A DNA stretch of 64,000 bases from Doris montereyensis (GCA_037039925.1 JAXRKP010000534.1:172501-236500), one strand, 5' to 3'; counted from the stretch's first letter, positions 1 through 10,945 are shown. Notes: generated by a model from the letters alone, not told the origin. Translations and numbers: made by a program.

Positions 1-100
1 AAATATACCCTTTCCACCGTATGCGATGATCTTAGAGTGAATGAAGAGGAAGTTAGTGGAAAGGAAAGAAGTAGCAACGGTTCACAGTCCACTTTTCAGA
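1..100 (+). repeat. Fragment of dispersed hairpin-headed repeat (family 3)
   Basis: The first bases read TACCCTTTCCACC, a short loop, then GATGATCTTAGAGTGAATGA and AAGAGGAAGTTAG. This matches the head of the dispersed element seen more fully at 24298-24400 and 43618-43740. The match is degenerate and the right boundary is uncertain. Confidence 0.5.
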
Positions 101-119
101 TATTATTAAACAAAGATGA

Positions 120-306
120 CAAAGAAACAGAAGAAGAATTAGAAAAAGAATTAGAAGAAGAAGAAGAAGAAGAAGAAGAAGAAGAAGAAGAAGAAGAAGA
201 AGAAGAAGAAGAAGAAGAAGAAGAAGAAGAAGAAGAAGAAGAAGAAGAAGAAGAAGAAGAAGAAGAAGAAGAAGAAGAAGAAGAAGAAGAAGAAGAAAAA
301 AGAAGA
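120..306 (+). repeat. (GAA)n microsatellite
   Basis: An almost pure GAA tract runs from about 153 to 297, close to 48 units. It creates an apparent poly-glutamate reading frame (37-321) that has no other support as a gene. The flanks carry degenerate GAA and AAAG words. Confidence 0.95.
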
Positions 307-319
307 AGAAGAAATGAAT

Positions 320-590
320 AAAAGTTAAAGGCTAGAGGAGTTAAATTTAGCTTTCATGTTTCACATACAATGTCTTCGCCTCGATATGGTTTCAACAGGT
401 AGCACGGATCAGTGGTGCGGTTCAGGCCGGTTTGATCACATCCCAAGAACACTGATGTGTCGTTGAGGAAGGCACACAAATCAGTTCCTGGCCGAAGGGC
501 GAAGGACGGAGGAACACCAAAAAGTAGCAGAGATAAAAAATGAAGCGCCTGTAAAATCTGTGGAGAAAAGGGGGAACAATCAGCACAAGT
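320..590. other. Unassigned single-copy DNA
   Basis: No exon, repeat array or tRNA-like head was recognised here. The stretch is more GC-rich than its surroundings (around 400-520) and could be an old interspersed element. Confidence 0.4.
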
Positions 591-591
591 G

Positions 592-860
592 ATAAATCTT
601 CTCCTTTTTTGTTTTTCTTTTTCTTCTACTGCTTCTTTCTATTTTTCTTCTCTATATTTTTCTTCTCCGTTTGTTTTTCTTCTTCTACTACTGCTTCTTT
701 TTCTTCTTCTTTATATTCTTCTTCTGTCTTTTGTTTTTATTTTTCTTCTACTGATTCTTTTTTTCTTCTTCTTCTTTATATTATTCTTCTGTCTTTTATT
801 TTTATTTTTCTACTACTTCTTCTTTTTCTTCATCTAATCCTTTTCCTTCCCATTTTCTTC
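592..860 (+). repeat. Degenerate polypyrimidine (CTT)n tract
   Basis: This tract is almost entirely C and T on the plus strand, built from TTCTTCT, TTTTTCTTC and TTGTTTTTC words. It gives overlapping phenylalanine/leucine/serine-rich frames at 589-837 and 609-1166 that are low-complexity translations and not genes. Confidence 0.85.
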
Positions 861-1495
861 TTCTTACAGGACCTTGAAATTGAAAAGATTTTGTTTGCTT
901 TGTTTTGTTTCATTAAAATGTTTTTACTGCATCCACCATATCAATGGCTTCGGTCACAAACCATTCAACTCCAAAAATTTCAAAAAAAAACTTGTTATCG
1001 CATAATTGTGTTGACAAGAGCCTTCCCCATGTGGTATAAAAACCCGACACAAAACCTAATAAGAAATAGGTCAATTTATCAAATGATCCAAATGTTCATC
1101 TCTACTGGATCTCAAGTTCTTCTGTCTCAATTCCATCAAGTCTGTCAAACAGACTCCATCCCTTGACAGTGGCTCATTGATGAATCAAAATCAACTTTGT
1201 CATCATAATGGTGCGTACAATACTGCAAACTAAGCAGCCATTCTATTTTCTTCAGGTTCTTAAAACAACGTTGTTTATATGTTTATTTTTACACTTAAAA
1301 TGTAGTAAAGACATGTTATGTGATTGGTTGTTTTGATCCATCTATGGAGAGGAAAGCCATACGAGGCCTGAGAGGAAATGCAGTCTTTAGATGAGATGAT
1401 GGGAGTTGATTGTTTTGTGCCTGGAGTTGGATGTGGTCCAGTTTTATCGTAGACCCTAGTTTTATCAGTACTTTGGAATTGATTTTTTTGTGCCT
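861..1495. other. Unassigned single-copy DNA
   Basis: No coding exon was recognised on either strand. The words TTTTTACTGCATCCACCAT at about 917-936 resemble the start of the family 3 dispersed repeat, but the rest does not follow. Confidence 0.35.
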
Positions 1496-1715
1496 GAATT
1501 CTGTAGCAGGTCATGTTGATCTTGGTCTAGTTTGGGGTGAATTCTGTAGCAGGTAATGTTAATCTTGGTCTAGTTTGGGGTGAATTCTGTAGCAGGTCAT
1601 GTTGATCTTGGTCTAGTTTGGGGTGAATTCTGTAGCAGGTAATGTTAATCTTGGTTTAGTTTGAGGTGAATTCTATAGCAGGTCATGTTGATCTTGGTTT
1701 AGTGGGATTTTGGTT
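1496..1715 (+). repeat. 43-bp minisatellite that grades into the 39-bp array
   Basis: About five copies of a 43-bp unit beginning GAATTCTGTAGCAGGT are followed by ATGTTGATCTTGGTCTAG. The unit shares the core GCAGGT-ATGTTGAT with the 39-bp unit immediately to the right, so the two arrays look like one lineage at different stages. Confidence 0.9.
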
Positions 1716-2745
1716 TGCATTCTGCAACAGGTGATGTGGATTGTGGTCTAGTTGGGGGTGATTCTGCAGCAGGTGATGTTGATTATGATTTAGGTGGGAT
1801 TAAAACAGAAGGTGATGTTGATTATGGTTTAGGTGGGCTTAAAACAGAAGGTGATGTTGGTTATGGTTTAGGTGGGCTTAATACAGAAGGTGATGTTGGT
1901 TATGGTTTAGGTGGGATTAAAACAGAAGGTGATGTTGATTATGGTTTAGGTGGGCTTAAAACAGAAGGTGATGTTGGTTATGGTTTAGGTGGGCTTAAAA
2001 CAGAAGGTGATGTTGGTTATGGTTTAGGTGGGATTAAAACAGAAGGTGATGTTGATTATGGTTTAGGTGGGATTAAAACAGAAGGTGATGTTGGTTATGG
2101 TTTAGGTGGGATTAAAACAGAAGGTGATGTTGGTTATGGTTTAGGTGAGATGAAAACAGAAGGTGATGTTGGTTATGGTTTTGGGATGAAAACAGAAGGT
2201 GATGTTGATTATGGTTTAGGTGGGATTAAATCAGAAGGTGATGTTGATTATGGTTTCGGAAGGTGATGGATTAAATCAAAGAAGGTGATGTTGATTATGG
2301 TTTAGGTGGGATTCAAATCGGAAGGTGGATGTAAACCAGAAGGTGATTATGGTTTAGGTGGGATTAAAACAGAAGGTGATGTTGGTTATGGTTTAGGTGG
2401 GATCAAATCGAAGGTGGTTGATTAAACCAGAAGGTGATGGATTATGGTTTAGGTGGGATCAAAGAAGGTGATGTTGATTATGGATTTAGGTGGGATTAAA
2501 ACCAGAAGGTGATGTTGATTATGATTTAGGTGATGTTGTTGATTATGATTTAGGTGGGATAAAACAAATCAGAAGGTGATGTTGATTATGATTAGGTGGA
2601 TTCGGAAGGTGATGTTGTGTTTAGGTGGGATTAAAACAGAAGGTGATGTTGATTATGATTTAGGTGGGATCAAATCGGAAGGTGATGTTGATTATGGTTT
2701 AGGTAGGATTAAAACAGAAGGTGACGACGATGTTGCAAGTGAAGG
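1716..2745 (+). repeat. 39-bp minisatellite (13-residue unit GIKTEGDVDYGLG)
   Basis: About 25 copies of a 39-bp unit read GGGATTAAAACAGAAGGTGA followed by TGTTGATTATGGTTTAGGT. Because 39 is a multiple of three, one frame stays open for 183 codons (1715-2266) as repeated GIKTEGDV(D/G)YGLG. Copies between 2260 and 2600 carry many small indels, so the frame breaks and a short frame resumes at 2576-2788. There is no start context, splice pattern or non-repetitive protein sequence, so it is annotated as a repeat. A repetitive secreted protein cannot be fully excluded. Confidence 0.9.
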
Positions 2746-2789
2746 TCAGGTGGAAGATAGCCCAGTGGCTTTGTCCAAAAAAAAATAAA

Positions 2790-3270
2790 ATACTCCTTGA
2801 CTTTGAACATGTTTCTTGTCACGTAATTTGAATTTGAAAAACAGCTGTTTTATTTGAGTGAGTTTATAATAGTACACCATGTCAATATTTCTCTCTTTCT
2901 TTATAAGCTCCCATTCTACCTTCCCACAATTTGTCTAAACTGTATTAATTGCGTAAACATCGGATCAAATAACGCATTTTATTTTTTATACATTTTAGAA
3001 CTATTGTGCCACTTTATCTTTTATTATTGTTGTAGTTGTATGCGTGGTAAAGTGGTTTGTTTTGAATTAAATTATTTGCCTTATCTTATATTATATTTAA
3101 TGCAATGTCTTTAATTCAAATGATGCATTTGTCATTATTTCTGCCTACCTTAAGGAAAAGTATTATGGTCTTAACGAATATTATGCATGTTTGTTTATCT
3201 GTTTACTGCACCTTTTTGCATTAAATTTTCTCAGTCATCCTATCAATATATGTCTCTATTGCTGTTTTCT
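2790..3270. other. AT-rich DNA, nothing recognised
   Basis: This is AT-rich sequence without a convincing coding frame, tandem repeat or interspersed element. Confidence 0.4.
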
Positions 3271-3282
3271 CTTCAATAGTTA

Positions 3283-3510
3283 TTAGACAGATGCTTTGGT
3301 GTGGTAAGCTTCTCTTTCAATTGAATTATCACTATCCTCATTTTGCCGTATTCGTTTTGTTGCCTGTGTAGATCTACTTTTATCTGTATCCTTTTTGAAC
3401 CCTGAGATGATTGGTACTGGTAGATGGGGGCGAATTTTAATATCACCAGTCGCTGGTGGCTGATTTTTTTTTCTTCTCGCATCAAACATTTCAACTTCAA
3501 TAGTTTGTCA
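3283..3510 (-). CDS. Uncertain hypothetical ORF fragment, possibly a terminal exon
   Basis: A minus-strand frame runs about 76 codons, from just after a TGA to a TAA near 3283. It includes the non-repetitive stretch GDIKIRPHLPVPIISGFKKD followed by a charged, serine-rich tail. The composition is more protein-like than the low-complexity frames around it. It starts in a sequence containing EVEMFDARRKK and has no clear acceptor, so an internal methionine start is arbitrary. It does not match any TRPV segment I can recognise, although it lies in the orientation and position of the TRPV-B downstream region. Chance is a serious alternative. Confidence 0.25.
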
Positions 3511-3529
3511 TCAATAACAAACACAGGGT

Positions 3530-4086
3530 ACTAAACTGCTTAGTTGAAATAACAATCTGATTAAATGTAAACAACTATAATGTAGAACACGCAGATCTAG
3601 ATTCTAATAGAGACAAAAACAAACAAACAAACAAACAAAATACCAATTCATAATTATCTCTCATTGTATCAATATTATTATATAAACAACTTGCAAATTG
3701 ATTTTCCTAATACAAAAATAGGAACAAAACACTCAAGTCTCAGGGTCGGCAAATAAATGGTTGAAACGCTAACCAATCAACTCAAATTGGCGGCGCAAAG
3801 CATGCATGTCATCCACCGTTGGAGTTAAAAACCCTCGACTCAAACCAACCAACCCCGCAACCCGCACAAAACTATTAACTCTGTATAGGTTTTGGTAGGA
3901 GCAAACCAATCAAGCGCGAAAACTAAAAAAAATACACATTTTCATTACAAAATTATTTTACAGCGTGATGTGGGAGACTTTCATTAGTGTGTTTATGAAG
4001 TAAAATTATATGGAAATACATTTTTAACGAATATAATCAGTTTTTTGTGCTTCTTGTAAAATCTGCGGTTTTGTGATCAAAGTCAT
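3530..4086. other. AT-rich DNA, nothing recognised
   Basis: No exon or transposon was identified. A short (ACAA)n run sits near 3615-3640. Confidence 0.4.
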
Positions 4087-4855
<769 letters not shown>

Positions 4856-4869
4856 TGCAATTTCTCTTA

Positions 4870-5515
4870 CCTAGTTAGTGTGTGTGTAAGTCTTAGTTTA
4901 GTGTACAATTATTGTTTGTGTATGTGTGAGAGCTGTAATTGTGTGTGTGTAATTTAGTGTAGTTATTGTGTGTGTGTAGTGTAGTGTAGTGTGTGTGTGT
5001 GTATAATTTAGTGTAGTTATGTGTGTGTGTGTAGTGTAGTGTAGTTAGTGTGTGTGTGTGTGTGTAGTTTAGTTGTACTTATTGTGTGTGTATGTGTAGT
5101 GTAGTGTAGTGTTGTTGTGTGTGTGTGTAGTTTAGTGAGTTAGTGTGTGAGAGTGTAGTTAGTGTGTGTGAGTGAGTGTAGTTTAGTGTAGTGTGTTTGT
5201 GTGTGTGTAGAGAGAGAGAGCTTGTTGTGTGTGAGTGTGTAGTTTAGTGTAGTTATGTGTGCATGTGTGAGAGTGTTGTTATGAGTGTGTGTGTAGTGTA
5301 GTGTAGTTATTGAGTTGAGAGAGAGAGATTAGTGTAGCTATGTGTGTAGAGAGAGTTTAGTGTAGTTATTGTGAGAGAGTGTTGTTAGTTGTAGTTGTGA
5401 GAAGAGAGTGTGTGTGTGTGTGTGTAGTCTCGTGTAGAGATGTGTGATGAGAGAGAGTGATCATTGTGAGAGAAAAAATAGAGTGAAGAAAGAAAGACAG
5501 AAAGAGATGTAAAAA
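4870..5515 (+). repeat. Degenerate GT-rich minisatellite, left block
   Basis: Irregular units of (GT)n followed by AGTTTAGTGTAGTTA recur, with some AGAGAG interruptions. This block flanks TRPV-B exon 5547-5629 on its left, and similar sequence resumes right of the exon, so the exon sits inside one long GT-rich intronic domain. Confidence 0.85.
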
Positions 5516-5546
5516 TGAGAGACAAAATAGGGTCAATTTCTCTTAC

Positions 5547-5629
5547 CTAAAACGGGCAAAAGTTTTCCACTTCTCTTGCAACAAGTTGACAATAATACCA
5601 TCCATCATATTCAAATGACCTCCACACTG
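5547..5629 (-). CDS. TRPV-B coding exon: pre-S1 segment
   Basis: The minus-strand exon follows the acceptor TTACAG and ends at the donor AG|GTAAGA. It encodes QCGGHLNMMDGIIVNLL followed by QEKWKTFARF, with two bases left over (phase 2). The HLxMMDGxIVxLLxxKWKTFA pattern is the conserved TRPV stretch between the ankyrin domain and S1. It joins in phase 0 to exon 8753-8901, which ends in IVYG. No indel is needed. The acceptor is a tandem AGCAG, so splicing three bases further on would drop the first glutamine. The downstream S1-S2 exons are expected left of base 1. Confidence 0.9.
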
Positions 5630-5649
5630 CTGTAATTGAAAGTCACAAT

Positions 5650-6420
5650 TGTAGGGCAGTCATTCTGTGTATATGTGTAGTGTGTGTGTGTATGTGTAGT
5701 GTGTGTGTGTATAGTGTAGTTTAGTGTAGTTATGTGTGTGTGTGTGTGTAGTGTAGTGTAGTTATTGTGTGTGTGTAATTTAGTGTAGTTATGTGTGCAT
5801 GTGTAGTGTAGTTATTGTGTGTGTGTGTTTAGTGTAGTTATGTGTGTATGTGTAGTTTAGTGTAGTTGTTGTGTGTGTGTGTGTAGTTTAGTGTAGTTAT
5901 TGTGTGTGTGTGTAGTGTAGTGTAGTTATTGTGTGTGTGTAGTTTAGTGTAGTTATGCGTGTGTGTAGTGTAGTGTAGAGTAGTTATTGTGTATTGTGTG
6001 TGTGTATGTAGTTTAGTGTAGTTAGTGTGTGTGTAGTTTAGTGTTGTTATGTGTGGGTGTGTAGTGTAGTGTAATTTATGTGTGTGTGTGTGTGTGTGTA
6101 GTTAGTGTAGCTATTGTGTGTGTGTGTAGTTTAGTTATTGTGAGTATGTGTGTTAGTTTAGCGTAGTCTTATGTGTAGTGTGGTGTGTGTGTGTGTGTGT
6201 GTGTGCAGTCTCGTGTAGTCATTGTCTGTGTGTGTGTAGTTTAGTGTAGTCATTGTGTGCGTGGGTAGTGCTGTATAGTCAGTGTGTGTGTTTTTGTTGT
6301 TGTTTAGTGTAGTCATTGTGTGTAGTCTGTAGTGTTGTGTAGTCACTCTATGTGTGTTTATGTAGTTTAGTGTAGTCATTGTGTGTGCATGTGTAATTTT
6401 GTGTAGTCATTGTGTGTGTG
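5650..6420 (+). repeat. Degenerate GT-rich minisatellite, right block
   Basis: TAGTTTAGTGTAGTTATTG units with variable (GT)n runs continue from just right of the exon and merge into the more regular 24-bp array. Confidence 0.85.
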
Positions 6421-7150
6421 TGTGTGTGTGGTCAGTGTGTATATGTGTAGTGTAGTCATTTGTGTATATGTGTAAGTCATTGTGTATATGTGTAGTATAG
6501 TCATTGTGTATATGTGTAGTGTAGTCATTGTGTATATGTGTAGTGTAGTCATTGTGTATATGTGTAGTGTAGTCATTGTGTATATGTGTAGTGTAGTCAT
6601 TGTGTATATGTGTAGTGTTTCATTGTGTATATGTGTAGTTTAGTCAGTGTGCGTATGTGGAGTGTAGTCATTGTGTATATTATGTGTAGTGTAGTCATTG
6701 TGTATATGTGTAGTGTAGTCATTGTGTATATGTGTAGTGTAGTCATTGTGTATATGTGTAGAGTAGTCATACCTTGTGGTTGAGTAGCCTTATCAGGACC
6801 ACTGAGTCCCCCCAAAAGATTACAAGATGTGGTGATAACAACAGGAAAATGGAAAGAAAAAGAAATCCTGAATGACATTGAATAAAAATGTCGGATAACA
6901 TAGTGTAGTCATTGTGTATATTATGTGTAGTGTAATCATTGTGCGTATGTGTAGTGTAGTCATTGTGTATATGTGTAGTGTAGTCATTGTGTATATTATG
7001 TGTAGTGTAGTCATTGTGTATATGTGTAGTGTAGTCAGTGTGTATATGTGTAGTGTAGTCATTGTGTATATGTGTAGTGTAGTCATTGTGTATATGTGTA
7101 GTGTAGTTATTGTGTATATGTGTAGTGTACTCATTGTGTATATGTGTATA
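6421..7150 (+). repeat. 24-bp minisatellite (ATTGTGTATATGTGTAGTGT-AGTC)
   Basis: About 25 copies of a 24-bp unit occur, interrupted at about 6768-6900 by a block copied from the sequence at 7540-7670. The unit has no stop in several frames and so produces overlapping frames on both strands. None is credible as a gene. Confidence 0.95.
6768..6900. repeat. Segment duplicated from 7540-7670 and inserted in the 24-bp array
   Basis: From CCACTGAGTCCCC onward this block matches 7578-7670 nearly base for base, including AAAAGATTACAAGATGTGGT and the terminal TGTCGGATAACA. Left of that, the SINE-like bases are shorter and altered compared with the right-hand copy. Confidence 0.9.
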
Positions 7151-7194
7151 ATACGAAGGAGTCACAGTGAAGTGAAGTCAAAGGCGAAATATGA

Positions 7195-7300
7195 CAATAA
7201 GTGACAACTCCACTAATAAAGACAGAACAAACATGTGACGTTTCGGGTATAACCCTTCGTCAGGCAACAAACGAGAAATATCTAGAATCTATATCTAGAT
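7195..7300 (-). other. Possible Penelope-like remnant with degenerate hammerhead ribozyme core
   Basis: Read on the minus strand, 7238-7266 is CCTGACGAAGGGTTATACCC followed by GAAACGTC. This fits the hammerhead core CUGANGA, a stem II (GGGT with ACCC) and GAAA, followed by the short ACGUC typical of the minimal hammerheads known from Penelope-like retroelements. Stem I pairing on the flanks is poor, and an extra A precedes stem II. A degraded homologous segment lies at 31845-32110. No reverse transcriptase or GIY-YIG domain is visible. This is suggestive only. Confidence 0.35.
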
Positions 7301-7470
7301 CTAAGCACTACCTCAGACATCACAGAATGTGATGTCAGAAGAAAAACAGAAAGGAGGAAGAAATACAGAAAAAAAGACAGTGATGATAAGAAACGTAAGT
7401 AGAAGGGGATGTGAAGAATATATAGGGCGAGAATGGAAGGTTCAGATCTAGAATGAAATAAAAATATGAA
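7301..7470. other. Left part of a dispersed segment shared with 31980-32110
   Basis: The words CATCACAGAATGTGATGTCAG and AAAACAGAAAGGAGGAAG parallel CATCACACAATGACATTGTC and AAAACAGAAAACCAGAAGAA near 32000. The two loci therefore share a dispersed element of about 200 bp that includes the hammerhead-like motif. Confidence 0.45.
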
Positions 7471-7474
7471 AATA

Positions 7475-7590
7475 AGGTAGATTTTGCTCGAAAACACTTG
7501 AGAAAAAAAAATTCCACCTGTTGGCGGGGCTCGAACCAACTACCTTTGGTTGAGAGGCCTTACCTCTGGACCACTGAGTCCCCAAAAGAT
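7475..7590 (-). mobile_element. tRNA-derived SINE, family 2
   Basis: On the minus strand the head GGGACTCAGTGGTCCAGAGG contains an A-box-like block, and GGTAGTTGGTTCGAGCCCCG contains a B box (GGTTCGAGCC). A tail with TTTTTTTTTCTCAAGTG, TTTTCGAGCAAAATCTACC follows. Related copies are at 33515-33640, 39390-39505, 39515-39575 and about 47290-47390. Confidence 0.75.
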
Positions 7591-7659
7591 TACAAGATGT
7601 GGTGATAACAACAGGAAAATGGAAAGAAAAAGAAATCCTGAATGACATTGAATAAAAAT

Positions 7660-8605
7660 GTCGGATAACATCCCATAAATGTCAGACCACAAATAAAAAT
7701 GTCAGACAACATCCCAAATGTCAGACAACATCCCAAAATGTCAGACATCCCGAAATATCAGATCCAATCAGACAACATCCCAAAATGTCACACAACATCC
7801 TAAAATTTCAGACAACGTCCCAAAATGTCAGAGATCCCAAAATGTCAGACAACATCCCAAAATGTCAGACATCCCAAAATATCAGACAACATCCCAAAAT
7901 GTCACACAACATCCTAAAATTTCAGACAACGTCCCAAAATGTCAGAGATCCCAAAATGTCAGACAACATCCCAAAAATGTCAGACATCCCAAAATGTCAG
8001 ACAACATCCCAAAATGTCAGACAATGTCCCAAAATGTCAGACAACATCCCAAAATGTCAGACAACGAATACAAATTTCACACAACATCTCAAAATGTCAG
8101 ACAACATCCCAAAATGTCAGACAACATCCCAAAATGTCAGACAACATCCCAAAATGTCAGACAACATCCTGAAATATCAGACAACATCCCAAAATGTCAG
8201 ACAAACGAATACAAATTTCAGACAACATCCCAAAATGTCAGACAACAACCAAAAATGTCAGACAACATCCAAAAATGTCAGACAACATCCCAAAATGTCA
8301 GACAACATCCCAAAATGTCAGACAACATCCCAAAATGTCAGACAATGAATAAAAATGTCAGACAACATCCCAAAATGTCAGACAACATCCAAAAATGTCA
8401 GACAACGTCCCAAAATGTCAGACAACATCCCAAAATGTCAGACAATAAAAATGTCAGACAACATCCCAAAATGTCAGACAACATCCCCAAAATGTCAGAC
8501 AACATCCCAAAATGTCAGACAATGAATAAAAATGTCAGACCACGTCCCAAAATGTCAGGCAACATCCCAAAATGTCAGACAACATGCCAAAATATCTGGG
8601 AACGA
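7660..8605 (+). repeat. 20-bp minisatellite (AACATCCCAAAATGTCAGAC)
   Basis: About 45 copies of a 20-bp unit are present. The unit has no stop codon in any plus frame, so three frames stay open; the longest is 7718-8773. That frame ends in about 58 codons of non-repetitive sequence (from WERWIQIMPPS) lying in the TRPV-B intron and just entering exon 8753-8901 on the opposite strand. I read it as a fortuitous extension. Confidence 0.95.
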
Positions 8606-8752
8606 TGGATACAAATAATGCCACCATCTGTGCACCAGCAAATCGTGGAAAATGACCGGCAAGACATTATAATGATGATGGTCCAGGCTCCAATTAAACT
8701 AAGCAGTTGCAATGACAGCGCTGACTTACAAACAACAAATCAAGATGCTCAC

Positions 8753-8901
8753 CCCATAGACGATCAGACTTAGAGCAGAATTCGTGTTTATCTCCCTGTG
8801 CTTGAAATGGTATCAATGTCAGTCAGTGGGAAGCCGGCAGACGTGACATTGCCGAACAGCCAATAGACCTCTCTCATGATCTCTAAAATGTGCTGAAACA
8901 T
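8753..8901 (-). CDS. TRPV-B coding exon: distal ankyrin/pre-S1 linker
   Basis: The acceptor CTATTTCAG is followed by ATG TTT CAG, giving MFQHILEIMREVYWLFGNVT, then SAGFPLTDIDTISSTG. The reading then breaks at about 8789-8793, and INTNSALSLIVYG follows in the next frame up to the donor G|GTGAGC. The EVYWxxGNVTxAxxPLxDIDTIS pattern is highly characteristic of TRPV proteins. Observed length is 149 bases; one added base gives exactly 50 codons and phase 0 at both ends, which matches both neighbouring exons. The single missing base is therefore most likely a sequence error, though a real frameshift is possible. Confidence 0.9.
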
Positions 8902-8904
8902 CTG

Positions 8905-9420
8905 AAATAGAGCAACGGTCAAGCAAGATGCCAAGGTTTATTACAAGTAGGGCAATAGTCAAGCAAGATGCCACGGATTTATTACAAAGAAGCATGTTAT
9001 ACTACGGGTGATTTCATATGATCATTAGATCGAGCCTGTATTCGGTACTTAAGTTGCTGGCGGTTAGGGGTAAACAGTACGATTCCCCATTTTTGATTAT
9101 TAATCATGTTCAAAATGGCAGCCTTTATGTGAATGAAGGTTCTATCCAAAGACAGGAGGCAATGAAATTTTATTTAATTGAACGTTGCTTCTGGTAGAAA
9201 TAATCCTCAAATGAAAACAATCTTGGCATCATTTAAAACCTACATGATGCAAAATATGATTACTCTTAGTTGCCTAGCAACAGAGCCTTATTGTACAACA
9301 AAAAACAACAGTCAACTCAGAACTATATATATAATTATATAACTATATCAATTTCAACGTGCTACTAAAAAAAGAAAACAACAAATCACTGATGTTTGGG
9401 CATCAGTGACACCAGCAGTA
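8905..9420. other. Intronic single-copy DNA with a two-copy tandem
   Basis: Just upstream of the exon acceptor (on the minus strand), GTCAAGCAAGATGCCA and the following TTTATTACAA occur twice, at 8918-8947 and 8958-8988. The rest holds no recognisable element. Confidence 0.5.
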
Positions 9421-9424
9421 AGGA

Positions 9425-10945
9425 ATGTGGTGTCCTTATAGCCAATGTAGCATCCTTATATCCAATGTGGTATTCTTATCCAATGTGGTATTCTTATATC
9501 CAATGTGGTATTCTTATATCCAATGTGGTATTCTTATATCCAATGTGGTATTCTTATATCCAATGTGGCATTCTTATCTTATTCTTATCCAATGTGGCAT
9601 TCTTATATCCAATGTGGTTTTCTTATATCCAATGTGGTATTCTTATATCCAATGTGGTATTCTTATATTCAATGTGGTTTTCTTATATCCAATGTGGCAT
9701 TCTTATATTCAATGTGGTTTTCTTATATCCAATGTGGTATTCTTATATTCAATGTTTTCTTATATCCAATGTGGTATTCTTATATCCAATGTGGTATTCT
9801 TATATTCAATATTCTTATATCAATGTGATATTCTTATATCCAATGTGGTATTCTTATATCCAATGTGGTATTCTTATATTCAATGTGGCATTCTTATATC
9901 CAATGTAGCATTCTTATATCCAATGTGGTATTCTTATATTCAATGTGGTATTCTTTATATTCAATGTAGCATTCTTATATCCAATGTGGTATTCTTATAT
10001 CCAATGTGGTATTCTTATATCCAATGTGGTATTCTTATATCCAATGTGGCATTCTTATATCCAATGTGGCATATTCAATGTGGTTTTCTTATATCCAATG
10101 TGGTATTCTTATATCCAATGTGTTATTCTTATATTCAATGTGGCATTCTTATATCCAATGTCAATATCCAATGTGGCATTCTTATATCCAATGTGGCATT
10201 CTTATATCCAATGTGGTGTTCTTATATCCAATGTGGTATTCTTATTTCTTAGTGGCATCCTTATATCCAATGTGGTGTCCTTATATCCAATGTGATATTC
10301 TTATATCCAATGTGGTATTCCTTATATCCTAATGTGATATCCTTATATCCAATGTGATGTCCTTATATCCAATGTGGTATTCTTATATCCAATGTGTTAT
10401 TTTCTTATCCAATGTAATGTCCTTATATCCAACGATGTCCTTATGTCCTTATATCCAACGTGGTGTCTTTTTATCCAACGTGGTGTCCTTATATCTTATA
10501 TCCAATGTGGTGTCCTTATATCTAACGTGATGTCCTTATATCCAACGTGGTGTCCTTATATCCAATGTGGTATCCTTATATCCAATGTGGCATTCTTTTA
10601 TATCCAACGTGATGTCCTTATATCCAATGTGGTGTCCTTTTATCCAATGTGGTGTTCTTATATCCAACATGGTGTCCTTATATCCAACGTGATGTCCTTA
10701 TATCCAACGTGGTGTCCTTATATCCAACGTGGTGTCCTTATATCCAACGTGGTGTCCTTATATCCAACGTGGTGTCCTTTTATCCAACGTGGCATTCTTA
10801 TATCCAATGTGGCATTCTTATATCCAACGTGGTGTCCTTATACCTTATATCCAACGTGGTGTCCTTATATCCAATGATGTGTCATTGTATCCAATGTGTT
10901 GTCCTTATATCCAATGTAGCATTCTTGTTTTCCAATATAGAGTTC
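9425..10945 (+). repeat. 20-bp minisatellite (TATTCTTATATCCAATGTGG) with a graded variant
   Basis: About 75 copies are present. Left copies carry TATTC and AATGTGG; from about 10400 copies carry TGTCC and AACGTGG. The unit lacks stops in the plus frames and so gives several long frames of ILISNVVFLYPMWYSYIQCG type. These look like membrane proteins by composition but are translations of the repeat. The array occupies the TRPV-B intron between 8901 and 11159. Confidence 0.95.

Noticed and set aside
37..321. Acidic 94-codon frame with a poly-glutamate run
   Set aside because: It is the translation of a GAA microsatellite with short flanks and has no domain or splice support.
8988..9140. Additional ankyrin exon from words like LPLTASNLSTEYRL on the minus strand
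   Set aside because: Similarity to the NxQGLTPLTLAAKLA motif is weak, and the true exon with that motif was found at 11159-11258.
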